Counted from the stretch's first letter, positions 21,113 to 32,256 are shown. The stretch: DNA of 64,000 nucleotides from Ustilaginoidea virens (GCF_000687475.1 NC_057320.1:4374501-4438500); one strand, 5' to 3'. A program made the numbers and translations. The notes: generated by a model not told the origin, from the letters alone.

Positions 21113-22937
21113 ATGGAGGTCCAGCTGCTGGTCTACGACCTGTCTCGGGGTCTGGCTCGCCAAATGTCCATGGGCTTGCTCGGATTTCAGCTCGACGCCA
21201 TCTACCACACGTCGATTCAATTAAGCGGCCGCGAGTACGTCTACGACGGCGGCATCGTCGCCATCACTCCCGGGTCATCGCATCTGGGCAAGCCCATGGA
21301 GAGGATTCCTCTCGGGACCACCAACCTGCCCATGGACATTATCGACGAGTACTTGGACTCTCTACGTCCGATATTCACCGTCGAGGCAAGTTACCGGACT
21401 TATTCCCCCCCCCCCCCAAACTTGGAGATTGCCTGGCGCGGCTGACTTTTGGGTCCCCCCCCCCCCCCAGGCATACGACCTGTTCCGCCACAACTGCAAC
21501 AACTTTAGCGACTCGTTTGCCAACTTCCTGGTTGGCAGGGGCATACCGAGCCACATTTCGAGCATGCCGCAAGCCGTGCTGGACTCGCCCATGGGCCGGA
21601 TGCTGCTGCCACAGCTCGTGCAGGGCGTGAACGCCAGGCGATCAAACGGGTCCATCCTGGGGTTGGAACAAGGCGCGGCGGCAGCAGCCCCTTCTCACGG
21701 AGCCAAGGCCCACGGCGTCAAGACGGCATCGACGTCGGACCAACTATCTCAGCTCTTGCACGGCGCGACGCAGTCCTGCGCCATTGTCTTCTTCACCTCG
21801 GCAACCTGCCCGCCTTGCAAGATGATGTACCCTCTCTACGATCAGCTGGCCGATGAGCTTGGCGCACAAGTCACCTTCATCAAGGTTGACGTCAGCCAAC
21901 CCGCATCCCTGGACATTGCGCAAAACTACTCTGTCCGAGCCACGCCGACCTTTGTCACGCTGCTCAGAGGGAAAGAGGAGAACAGGTGGAGCGGAGCAGA
22001 TCAGGCAGCCTTGCGCGGAAACGTGCAACTGCTTGCGCAAATGGCCCATCCGCACCACCCGCACGAGAGACTACGCCTACCGACTTTTTCCAACCCGGCC
22101 GTCAAGCCTATACTGTACTCCAAAATGCCGCCTCTGGCAAAACTCGACGCCAAGATGGGGGATCGAATAGCCAACGATGCCCGGTTGAAAAAGCTCAAGC
22201 AGTTTATCGAGACGAGAGACAGCGTGGGTCCGCAGGACGCACTTCTCCCAGACCTGGAGGAACTGTCTGGATTCATCCACGAGGCAGTTTCAGCCGCGGC
22301 TCCAGAGATTCCGTTTGCCGTGATTGACCTATTCCGATGCGCTCTTGCCGACCCTCGCGTGAGTGCCTATTACGCGGAGGAATCGAGCCACAGGACAATC
22401 GAGGCTGTCCTGGGTGCGGTCAATAGCCAAGATTCGTGTCCTTATGCCCTGCGGTTGGTGACGGTGCAACTGGCGTGCAACATGTTCTCAACACCACTGT
22501 TTCACGCCCAAGCTCTCCGCAACGCGACTCTGCGGACATCCCTGGTCCGCTTAGTATCGACGAGCTTTCTAGACGACGCGCACAACAGCGTGCGCGTGGC
22601 GTCGTCGTCCCTCCTGTTCAACATTGCTCTGGCGAACCGTCGAGCCAGGAAGGGCGGTGCCGATGACGCGCTTCCAGAGAAGGACGAGGTGGAGTTGGCA
22701 GCCGCACTTGTGGAAGCCATCGGCCAGGAAACGAAGTCGATGGAAGCGCTGCAGGGCATGCTGTCCGCGCTGGGTCATCTTGTATTTGGAACCAGTCTAG
22801 ACGGAGAATTGGCCGACTTGTTGAGGGCGTTGGACGCGCAGGAGCTGATCAAGGCCAAAAGGAAGCAGTTTCCGAAGGAGAAGCTGATATCCGAAGTGGG
22901 CGACGAATTGCTCGGCAACGGGTTGAGGAAGCCGTAG
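21113..22937 (+). CDS. PPPDE (DeSI-like) - thioredoxin - PUL domain protein
   Basis: Exons 21113..21385 and 21471..22937, 579 residues. N-terminal PPPDE cysteine peptidase fold of the DeSI/deubiquitinase type with candidate catalytic His32 (IYHTS) and Cys100 (RHNCNNFSD); then a thioredoxin domain with CPPC (Cys204, Cys207) followed by KVDVSQ and RATPTFV; then an Armadillo-like PUL domain (about 300-575), the type that binds Cdc48/p97 in Doa1/PLAA. The combination suggests removal of ubiquitin-like modifiers near Cdc48, possibly under redox control; that is inference. The intron has a GC donor in the strong AG|GCAAGT context and two poly-C runs (13 and 14 C). Splicing to GCATACGACC gives FTVEAYDLFRHNC, the expected family sequence. 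Confidence 0.92.
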
Positions 22938-23707
22938 AAGGAAATGAACGATGGACGAGGGCACAGCAATGTCCAAGATGGCGCAGAGCGGAAAGACGAG
23001 GCAACGATAGACTTTTTTTTTTTTTTCCTTTTCCTTTTCCTTTTTTTTCTCCCTCTTTTTCTCCCCTTTTCTCCTTGTTGTCTCCTTGTTATTTCCGAGT
23101 GAAATTCGTACGGGCTGATTCCGCCGTCAACTTGATCGGCCAGCTGACTCAGCCGGCTCCCCAAACAGGACTAGCCAGCCCCCTGTATCCACACCTCCCC
23201 GCCGTTCTTAAGGCCCGCACAGCCCGCGAAACTTTTTCCTCTTTTCTTTCCTTCTTCTTCATCAAAAAGCCAACTGAGCTGCCACGACCTTCACCCAGAC
23301 CATCCCACGGTGTCGCGTTGCCTTTCCCTACATGGGAATCGCTCAGAAGAGTAAAACCCTTGGATATAGGAAATTTTCCGCAAGACCGTCACTTGCTGGC
23401 GGTAGCCGTAGGCGGAATAATGCCAAGAAGGGGGGACAAGTCTCGACCAAGAACCACACTTTGCAGGAAAGGGGGTTTTTTTTTAATTTGTTTGTGAAAG
23501 CATACCAAAACTGTAGGACGTGTTGCTGCACCGCCTCTACGATTATGTACCGTGACTCGTCACAATGCGTGCCATCTGATTGACACCCTGTGACGCCTAC
23601 ACCCCGGGCGTTTTGCCAATGGGTTCATCGGTTCATCGCAAGCCGGCTTGTTGATCGGCCAGGTTCTCCTATGTACCCTGCGGCCACCCCGTGGATCAAC
23701 CCCTCCG
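22938..23707. other. convergent 3' intergenic region
   Basis: Between the PPPDE gene stop and the 105-residue gene stop. T- and C/T-rich tracts at about 23012-23070 follow the first stop. A 23332-23583 open frame rich in basic residues has no known domain and is not supported. Confidence 0.5.
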
Positions 23708-24085
23708 TCAGCTCCCTCCATCCTGCGCTACCTCGACGAGGTCGCCTCCTGGCTGTTTGCTCCTGTGCTGGTCACGAACAAATCTCTCAATCTTGGCGTC
23801 GTGTTCTGGCCGGTCTGGCGGGCCGGGAGGATGAGCTTGCTCGTGGGCCTTGTCGTCCTTGGGTCCGAGCATCTTGGACGCGGGAGGAAAGCATTCGGTG
23901 ACTGGAACCGAGTTAGTTGCGACGTCGGAGGGATGGGCCCAAATGGTGAGAATTGCAGTACTCTTTTGCACGACTGGATTTGGCTTTGGAGTGTGTTCTC
24001 GCTCGCGCTGGTCTACAGCCGCTTGGTCCAATTGAGGCTTCAAGGTTGGCGGAAGGGAGTCTTGAGCATCGGCGTCGACGGCCAT
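23708..24085 (-). CDS. small conserved-looking protein, 105 residues
   Basis: Exons 23962..24085 and 23708..23901, joined by a GTACTG/TTCCAG intron with a CTAAC branch site. The product is hydrophilic, rich in charged residues and proline, with EREHTPKPNPVVQKITECF, GPKDDK, PPGPPDRPEHD and FVRDQHRSK. I recall similar small fungal proteins of unknown function with a PNPVVQK...GPP.RP.HD.. pattern but know no role. The start is the ATG at 24085-24083. The copia retrotransposon begins 218 bases upstream of it, so its promoter is probably cut or shortened. Confidence 0.72.
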   Translation of the reverse strand: MAVDADAQDSLPPTLKPQLDQAAVDQREREHTPKPNPVVQKSTAILTIWAHPSDVATNSVPVTECFPPASKMLGPKDDKAHEQAHPPGPPDRPEHDAKIERFVRDQHRSKQPGGDLVEVAQDGGS

Positions 24086-24297
24086 TATCGCTAGCTGGTG
24101 TCGAGATTTGAATTTCGATGAAGCGTACGTAAAGCTGCGCGGTCCGAGGCTCGCGTGCTGCGAGAACAAGCGCAGCGAAGGCTTGGGAGACGAGAAACGA
24201 CCAGACGGCAGGCACAGAAATCAAGGCACAAGGGGCAGGGCGACGTCTTGTCTTGGCGTGCCGGATTGCTGATGATGATGACGTCAAAGCAGGAGGG

Positions 24298-24302
24298 CCC
24301 GG
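24298..24302. repeat. target site duplication, left copy (cccgg)
   Basis: The five bases cccgg directly precede the left LTR and recur directly after the right LTR at 30903-30907, the size expected for copia-type integration. Confidence 0.85.
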
Positions 24303-24498
24303 TGTCAGGAAGCAGGGAGAGAAAGCGGTATATTATAAAGGGTTGACCTGACCTGTCTCAACAGTACTCAGGTCACCAGCTATTTATAGTGGGCATGGGG
24401 GTAACCCTAAGGGGCTACTGTTCCCTCGGTTATATATGCCATATTCGTATCCGGATATTCCCGACACATGTGATGATCCACCGGTATCCCTGCCGACA
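24303..24498 (-). repeat. 3' LTR of the copia element
   Basis: Starts TGTCAGG and ends GCCGACA in plus-strand reading, with the TG...CA ends of an LTR. It is 196 bp, the same length as the right copy, and differs from it at 12 positions, all transitions. Confidence 0.95.
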
Positions 24499-25048
24499 CA
24501 CCCCCCTAGGATATACTTTATCGAGCATATCTTGCTATATAGCTAATTCCTATAGAAAATAAGATAGTAAATAGAACTATAGAAGTCATTATACCGTAGT
24601 AAGAAGAGCGGTGGAGGCGCTATTATTGAAAGCAACCCTTAGGGGTAAAAATGCCCCTATTCGCATATATCATTATAAGGAATATAAAAGACAATAGAAA
24701 ATGTTGCAAAATGGTGACTTAGAACACTGTTGGAAAGTATACTAAGTACCGACAGTGGCGTACAAGGCGTTGCAGAATAAAACAAGCTGGTTAAAGATTA
24801 AAAACGCACACACAAGAGGTTGACCAGAGCAAAGATGTCAGGGAAATCTGATTCTAATTGTTGGTGACTATTCTAGCTAGAAAGAGGGAATTTTGGGCAT
24901 ATTTCTACCATCTTGAAGAAGTGGTTGAAAATAATGAAAAACCGCAAAAATAGCGAAAAAACCGACGAAAAGTCGGTCTGCCCAACCGTGCCCAGTCTGT
25001 GCCCAATATCCTACCCAATGCCTACCCAACCAAGCCCAGTGGCTTGTA

Positions 25049-25150
25049 GCGGTGTGCCGGATGCCCTATAACAGCCTGCCGTACGGGCCGGAAGCCCTAT
25101 ATCGGTGTGCCGTACGGGCCGGAAGCCCTATACCGGTGTGCCGTAAAGGC
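25049..25150. repeat. 31-bp tandem repeat
   Basis: About three units of CGGTGTGCCGTACGGGCCGG followed by AAGCCCTATAC, the first and last degenerate, inside the un-RIPed segment. Confidence 0.75.
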
Positions 25151-25239
25151 GCGGTGTAGCGGGTGACTGTATGTAGAAGGCCGAAAGTGCTGATTATTAG
25201 CAAGGTTTGCCTATTTGGTAATCCCGTAGAAATGCGCCG

Positions 25240-25375
25240 CCTGTTGTGGGCCCTGTGGCCCGCTGTGACCGGCCGCTGTGGCCGGCTGTGGGGCGCTGTG
25301 CCGGTGCCGTGACCGGCGCTGTGGCCCACTGTAATCGGCGTTGTGGGGCGCTGTGCCCCACCGTAGCGCCTGGTA
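25240..25375. repeat. GC-rich minisatellite (CTGTGGCC-type)
   Basis: Repeated variants of GCTGTGGCC/GCTGTGACCGG/GCTGTGGGGC over about 130 bases. All the TpG steps, which are the RIP target, are intact here. Confidence 0.7.
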
Positions 25376-28300
25376 TAGCCACCGCGATATCTCAACGTAG
25401 AGACGTCGTACGGTAGCGAGGCCAGTACCAAAATACAGCTAAAAAGGCGCTGATTTCAACAGAAAATAACAATAAACCACAAAATTTAGGTCCACGCAGG
25501 AAAACGTATGCAGCTATTGAAATGCATTTTCTTAATCTATTTAGTGAGGCTTTTCATTATCCTCTTTATGAGGCATTTCCTTAATATTACGATGAATATC
25601 GTAAGACTGCCTGGCATCGCGGGAGCCTTTTAATACTACTAGCCCTAGCTAACGGCAGAAGGTTTTAAATTTCTGGCCTATTAGGGGCTTAGTAAAACCG
25701 TTAGCGATTATATTACCTATAGGAACCCACGTAATATTAATAGAGCCTTTCTGGACTTCCTGCTGCAACTAGTAATAATGAATATTAATGTGATGGAGCT
25801 AGGTTACAAATTTGAAAAACTCTTCCTTTAATAGGCGAATAGTCTAGATGTTATCGCACTAAATAGTAGGGATATCTTATACCAAATAAAGCCTAACTTC
25901 CTTATAGAGCCTACGGAACGCAATAACCTCTTTCGCAGTATATAAAATCGCTAGCAATTCAGCCTCTGTAGATGATGTTGTTACTGTATCCTATTGACTA
26001 GCTTTATATACAATCGGGCCACTAAATAGCTTAATTATATATCCTTGTGAGTTACGTCGGGATGTAATATCGTCAGCAAAAGATGCATCTAAATATGCCT
26101 ATATTTCCGGGTTATCGGTATTAAATTTAATAGTAGTGTTCTTCTAAGTATAGCTATAGTCAAGGGCCTTCCTTGCCGCATGCAAATGGTCTAGACTAGG
26201 ATTTTAAAAGAAGCAGGAAAGCTGCGATCCGATATAGCCTAATTTAGGCCTAGTAATTATAATCGGATATACTAATAATCCTACTATTAACTGGTATCGC
26301 TAGGTATTATTGGGTTTAGCCGTTCTATTATACTTTTTAAATCTTATGGCGTTTAATGGGTGCTTAAGGGGTTCTTTTCCGTTAAAGGAGGTAAGGTTAT
26401 ATTTAATCGCGAGCTTATTAAAGTATGCCCTTTAGGTAAGCTATAGCTTCCCTTCCGTATAATTGCAAATAACCTCAATCGCTAGGAACTAATATAACTT
26501 GCCGAGGTTCTTGATCTTAAAAGCGCCCATTAATATAGTATAAAATGACTTAAATGCCTCTACTCGTGACTTATAGTATAGGACGACTAGGTTATCCATA
26601 TAGAAGAATATAATAAGGGTATCGTTAATAAAGATATAGGGGTCCTCGCAGACCTATATAAAGCCCCTTTCTATTAGGAATCGTAATAGCTCCTTAAATT
26701 ATAGTAATAGCGACCTTTAAAGCCCGTAGAGGGTATATAATAGCTTGATATACGAATAACTATCGTAAAATCCATTAGGCTGCTTGCAATAGATAGTCTC
26801 GTTAAATAGTATATTCAGGAAGGCTGTAATGAAGTCGTATTGGTGCGTATCTAGGTTAAAGTAATACGTTAGGGCTATTAGGAGGCGAAAAGTGCGTACT
26901 GCGAGCATAGTAGCCTGGGTATTACGAAGGTCAAAAGGTTGTTAATTACTATAAATATATAATTAGGCCTTATAACTAGTAAGGAAGCCATTTTGGTCCT
27001 ATTTATAGGCGAATACCCACTTTAGGTCTAATAGCTTAATCTTAGGGTCTATAGATAAATCATTCCGATAAATAATATACCTAATCTCCCTATTGGTGAT
27101 CTTACTGTATTCTTCCTTAGTAGTAGCGATAAATTCCTTACGCTTAGGATGCTTTTAAAGCTCTCTCTATATCGCCGGCTTTTTAGGCATATTTGTGATA
27201 TAAGGGGCTTCTATTATAGCCAACGGCTTCATTATAGCTGCCGTAAAGACCTTATGATCCTTCCTTTTAATATTTTTAACCCTAATATAGAATATATTAT
27301 CGAGGGGAGGTATTAGCTTAGTCTAATCGTCCGGCTTAGGCGAAAATAGCGGTAATAGAAGCAATATTTAAGCGATCGACTTTTTGGGGTAGTCTATAAC
27401 CTTTAAGTCAATAGCAGTAGGTTAAGGGGCATTATTAATAGCCTTAATCGCATTAATTGGTATAGTACCCTAATTAATAGCCTTATTTGTACCCTATTTA
27501 GGGGCAACCTCGTTAGTAAAGGGGTTCTTAATTAAATTCCCTGATGCAATAAGCTTAAAGTTATTAATGATAGGGGTTTCCTTAATATTACTAATAAAGG
27601 TATTAAGGTCCTCCCTCTATTTAGTTGGTATTGGCAATTAGTCCTTATCCTTATAGAAGATTATCTTATTAAATATAATATAGCTTGAGTTGAACTAATA
27701 GCTTCTCTTTAATGAAGGTACCTAAATTAGGTATTAAGTAGTAGAGATATATCCTACTAAGTAGCCGATATAAGCCCTCTGATTAAGCTTTAGACTGGCG
27801 TATAATATCCTATCCCTTATTATTATATAGGCCTTATATCCGTAAGCGCGAAGGTAGTGAATTTAAGGGCGTATATCTTCCAGTAGATGTCCCTAGGTAG
27901 GCCGATTCTATTAAAGCTAAAGTTGAAGGATTTAGAGTAGTAATTTCCAACTATTGTAAGGTCTTCCTGACTTCCTAGGCATACGATTTAATAGGTAAAC
28001 CGCTGCTTCTGCCGTAATAGGCTATAATTCCTTAGGAAATCCTGCTTAAGTGCTTAAAAGCGATATCTTCGTCTTTAATATCCCCCTAGAACGTTTAGTA
28101 TGACTGTTCTAATATTGGTAACTAAGGCTTGATAACTAAAGCATAATACCTTTTTGCCTAGCTTCTTCCTGACTTCGTGATATCTAAAGCGCTATTTCGT
28201 TATTAGAGATAACCATCGCGATTTTCACGTTATATAGGCGTAGAACTTAATACTCGAAGGTTAGTTAATAACCTAGAAGGTCTGATTTCCTAAGTATTAT

Positions 28301-30706
28301 GAATATTAACCTTATTCCTATAAATCGGCAGGTGAATAACGCGATGTATTTATTACCGTTAAAAGTAGGTGATTATACGAAAAGGTTAAAAGATATAACC
28401 TTAAAGGGTTCCTAAGGTATTAATGCCTCTTATGGGCATTATGAAATCTACTGCGTAATTTTCACGCTGCTATAAACCTTATAATCCGATTTTGCCTATT
28501 TAGGAGGTATATTTAATATATCCTTAAAGATATGATCTATTAGATCCCTTCCTGGGTGCCTAAATCGGGCGTGCTATATAGTATAAGGTGTTTTTATCGA
28601 AATCTTCGGCTGGCGATTATCTCCTTAAGCTAAATAGGTATATTAAGGCTTTTCTTTTCTGAAATTCTAAGCCCTTATAAGAAATTCGCTTGCGGGTATA
28701 TCGTTTCCGCCTACCTAATATAGAATATAAGGTTTTTCTTTAATTCGGTGGATCTAAAAGATATTTTCTTGTATTTTTCCTTTCTTGAGGTAAATTCTAT
28801 CTGTCTCGGTATTCTAATATAATCCTTTCTTTTTTATTAATAATTCGGAAAGAATATTGATGAATATCCTAGGAATATATAGAATATCGGTAAAGGTAAT
28901 AATTTGTCTATCTTCTAGTACGATTTAAACGGTTCTAATATTTTAGACCCTAGTAGTGCCCGATATACCTCGAATATGCTAATTAATAGCTTTATTAATA
29001 TATAGAAACTACTTTTTGTCGTTGAATATATATGCTATTACACTAATATTAACGATAATATAAGCTTATAAAGCAGGAGACTCGTTAGAGAAGGACTTAG
29101 TGGAAATACCTTTTATGGTAAAGGCCTACTTCTCTTTTTTTTTTCCCTTCGATTTAGTTGAGTTATTCTTATTATTATTATTGTCGTTATTATATATATC
29201 TTAGAAGGCCTTAAATATAGCTTGCACTTCTTTACTTTCCTACTTTATTTTTGCTATTACGGCCTTTTTGGTTTCCTTTTGAATCTTTAAGCGGAACTTA
29301 TTAGGCGCTAAAGAAGGAATAAGAGCCTAATAGCTTTTATAATGCGGTCCCTTCTTTTTTATATATGGTTGCTTATAGTATTTATAGGGTATTGATTCTG
29401 ACGATGGTTCCTTTAAAGCTAAAGCTAAAGCTATATCGGTAGTATTCCTAGGGGCGGCGGCAGCCTTTAACGAAGGCTTTCCTTTAATAGTAAATATAGT
29501 ATACTTCCCTTTGGGAGTAATATTCCTTTTTTCTTAAAGCTCTACCTACTGCCTTATATCTTTAATAATCTCACGAAAATTAATATATTGCCCTCGCTTT
29601 TCGGCCCTGGTAATTTCCCGATTAATATTATCCTGAATGCTAGGATACTTCTGAGAGAGGGCTTTCGCTAATATATTAGTAGGCTTATTCCCTGATAGGA
29701 GGATTAAGCCACTTTGTTCTAGTCGGTTGTAAATAGTTAATACTTTACTAAGCCATTCTAAAACATTATATTTATTGAGATTCCGCTCTATGACCTAAAT
29801 AAAGCGCTATATAATGTGCTCGGTAATAGCGGTCTTTACCGGCTATATACGTTTAATTAGGATATATAATTTATCCCTTATTATCGACCTTATTACTATT
29901 ATCTGCTTAAATTCTAGGCCGAGGGTTATATTAAACCACTCTATATATTTAGAAAGGGCCTATTCTAGCTTAGTATAATCGTGCCGGTCGTTTCTTAATA
30001 AGTTATTAATATAATTAACCCATTCGTTAGGGCCTAGGCCGTCCGGGATTTATCTCTATTTAAAATAGTTATTCGGGTCTTCTGGCTATTGGTCTGGCTA
30101 TGAATAGCTTCGCGTTACTCTAGATACTGCCCTTGACGCTAAGGCTGCCTTAGTATTACTAGAAGGACCACTTTCTATTAGTGTCTCTTCTGCCGATAAT
30201 ACCGGAATAGGTCGATATAGTCGGAGCGAAATATCCTCAGGTTTATTAAGGATTATCGTTTGATCAGGATTAATAAGATCCCATACCTTCCTTGCCTAAG
30301 CCTCGCTCCGAATATAATCATACCAGATATCCCACTCGTATCGGGATGTTAGAATATATGCAGGTTTATTGTAATTAACCGTATTAGTACCTATCTTTGC
30401 TATCTGCAATATTCTAGGCACGAAAGGCTAATTATCTGACTGAATAGGTCAATTATAGATAAAGTTGAACTACGAAAAGTATTGCGATCTTTTGAATAGC
30501 TTCCTTTTTATTATGGGAGGCCATATGAGTATAATAGCAATACGAGGTTTTAATAGATCTAGCAGGAATCTACTATCATACCTCAATAGGTATCCGATAA
30601 AGGCGGTAACCGTAGTATAATCTTAGATATCGAACGATATAGTGCTGTGGCACCTAACAAAAGGATGAGAATAAGGTTATTATATTATTTTATACAATTG
30701 CTACCA

Positions 30707-30902
30707 TATTAGGAAGCAGGGAGAGAAAGCGGTATATTGTAAAGGGTTGACCTGACCTGTCTCAATAGTACTTAGGTCACCAGCTATTTATAGTGGGCAC
30801 GGGGGTAACCCTAAGGGGCTACTGTTCCCTCGGTTATATGTGCCACATTCGTATCCGGACATTCCCGATACATGTGATGATCCACCGGTATCCCCGCCGA
30901 TA
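30707..30902 (-). repeat. 5' LTR of the copia element
   Basis: 196 bp, aligned end to end with the left LTR. Its ends read TATTAGG and GCCGATA, that is, the TG...CA ends mutated by G-to-A and C-to-T changes. It lies 250 bases upstream of the CobW-like gene start. Confidence 0.95.
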
Positions 30903-30907
30903 CCCGG
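30903..30907. repeat. target site duplication, right copy (cccgg)
   Basis: Directly follows the right LTR and matches the five bases before the left LTR. Confidence 0.85.
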
Positions 30908-31152
30908 CCACCTGGAGCAAGAGCGAGCAAGTGCGAGCAAGAGCGACCCCGCGGGCGGGCGATAAGATAGCATTGCGCTATTTGCGCGTTGCTTTGCTTT
31001 GCCCTTTGCCATATGCCCTTGTCACAACTTTCCCGCATCACCAAGCACGAAAAGCCGCCTCCTTGCATGTGCCCTGCCCAGCCATCGGTTCATCGGCCTT
31101 CCTCGCAGGCTGTTCACCGCGGGTCGCAAAACAACCCCCCCCCCCCCACCCA

Positions 31153-32256
31153 ATGGCGCCCATCCCCATCACCATCATCACCGGCTTCCTGGGCTCCGGC
31201 AAAACCACCCTCATCCTCAACCTCCTCCCGCAGCTGCGCCGCAAGAACCCGGCGTACAAGCTCGCCCTGCTGAAGAATGAGTTTGGCGACCTGGCCGTCG
31301 ACTCGCAGCTGGCCGCGTCGTCGGCCATCGCCGGCGTGCAAGAGATGCTTAACGGCTGCATCTGCTGCAACCTCGTCGGTCAGCTCGGCCCGGCGCTCGA
31401 CGAGCTCGCCCGCACCGTCCGCCCCGACCGCGTCGTCATCGAGACCAGCGGCTCCGCCTTCCCCGCCACGCTGGCCCTCGAGGTGAACCGCCTGGCGCGC
31501 GAGTCGGGCCGCTACTCGCTGGACGGCGTCGTCAGCGTCATCGACGTCGAGAACTGGCAGGGGTACGAGGACACGAGCTACACGGCCCGCATCCAGGCCC
31601 GCTACACGGACCTGATCGTCTTCAACAAGTGGGAGGCGGCCGGCGAGGACCGGTACGAGAGGTGCCTGGACCGCGTGGGCGACCTGGAGGTGGACGTGGC
31701 CAAGGTCAAGAGCGCCAAGGGCTACGTCGACGCGGGCCTCGTGTTTGGCGTCGACGGCGCCCTGGCGCGGGAGCTCACCGAGGACGGCGGCGGCGGCGGC
31801 GGCGGCGGCGTCGCAAACGGCACCCTCCCGCACACCCACCACCAGAGCGAGGTGGAGGTGCTGTCGGTCGAGCTCAGGGCCGACGCCCCCGCGGCTGTCG
31901 TCGCCACCGACAAGCTGCTCGCGCTGCTCAGAGCCGCCCCCAAGGATGAAGCGTACCGCATCAAGGCCGTCGCCACGCTGTCGTCCCCGCCCGCAGACTC
32001 GGATGCCGATGCTCCCCCGCCCGCGGGCCATCCCGCCGGACGCTACATCCTCAACTGGGCCTTTGGCAGGTGGACCTTTACCCCCGTGCCGCAGCCGCGG
32101 CAGGAGCACGAGTCGAGCCGCGACGCGACCCTGCGCATGACCGTGATACTGGGCCGGTGCGAGAGCGCCAAGTGGAAGAAGAAGCTCGAGGCGGGGGGTT
32201 ACATTGCGTTGCAAGGCCCCGACCGGGGCGAGTTGAGCGTGAAGCGCATTCTCTAG
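31153..32256 (+). CDS. CobW/COG0523 metal-chaperone-type GTPase
   Basis: G3E-family GTPase of the CobW/Zng1 group, which hands metals (zinc in Zng1) to client proteins. Single exon, 367 residues. The ATG at 31153 places the P-loop GFLGSGKTT at about 11-19, as usual for the family; a longer open frame upstream is not conserved. Seen: the metal-binding GCICC motif at about 75-79, IETSG, the NKWE guanine-specificity site, a His-rich linker (HTHH) after a run of nine glycines, and a C-terminal CobW_C region (YILNWAFGRWTF). The sequence resembles the fungal CobW paralogue group rather than clearly Zng1, so I give no symbol. A 13-C run lies just before the start, and the dead copia element ends 245 bases upstream. 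Confidence 0.93.
   Translation: MAPIPITIITGFLGSGKTTLILNLLPQLRRKNPAYKLALLKNEFGDLAVDSQLAASSAIAGVQEMLNGCICCNLVGQLGPALDELARTVRPDRVVIETSGSAFPATLALEVNRLARESGRYSLDGVVSVIDVENWQGYEDTSYTARIQARYTDLIVFNKWEAAGEDRYERCLDRVGDLEVDVAKVKSAKGYVDAGLVFGVDGALARELTEDGGGGGGGGVANGTLPHTHHQSEVEVLSVELRADAPAAVVATDKLLALLRAAPKDEAYRIKAVATLSSPPADSDADAPPPAGHPAGRYILNWAFGRWTFTPVPQPRQEHESSRDATLRMTVILGRCESAKWKKKLEAGGYIALQGPDRGELSVKRIL

Larger units (their letters stand above)
24690..25520. other. un-RIPed segment inside the copia element
   Basis: Between the end of the pol coding region and the 3' LTR the sequence keeps many TG and CA dinucleotides and turns GC-rich, unlike the TA-rich remainder. No coding potential is recognised. 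Ends are approximate; I see at best an 8-bp AGAAAATG similarity between the two edges and no clear duplication. It may be a later insertion, or a part of the element that RIP did not hit. Confidence 0.5.
24303..30902 (-). mobile_element. Ty1/copia LTR retrotransposon, RIP-inactivated
   Basis: Complete 6.6-kb element on the minus strand, bounded by 196-bp LTRs and a 5-bp duplication. Downstream of the 5' LTR (right) the sequence TGGTAGC fits the start of an initiator-Met tRNA primer site as in Ty1; inside the 3' LTR (left) AGGGGGGTG is a fitting polypurine tract. A gag-like frame may start near 30534. Integrase-like sequence lies about 28000-28300, reverse transcriptase about 26440-27350 (for example HQYDFITAFLN, IYCKQPNGF), and RNase H about 25900-26150 (AYLDASFADD, SSTEAELLA). 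The last conserved copia end, HHINIHYY...QEVQKGSINITWVP, is at about 25700-25800. Stops, mostly TAG in place of CAG, interrupt every domain. It cannot make working protein. Confidence 0.95.

Noticed and set aside
23332..23583. Basic 83-codon frame MGIAQKSKTLGYRKF...
   Set aside because: No conserved family seen and it lies between two 3' ends.
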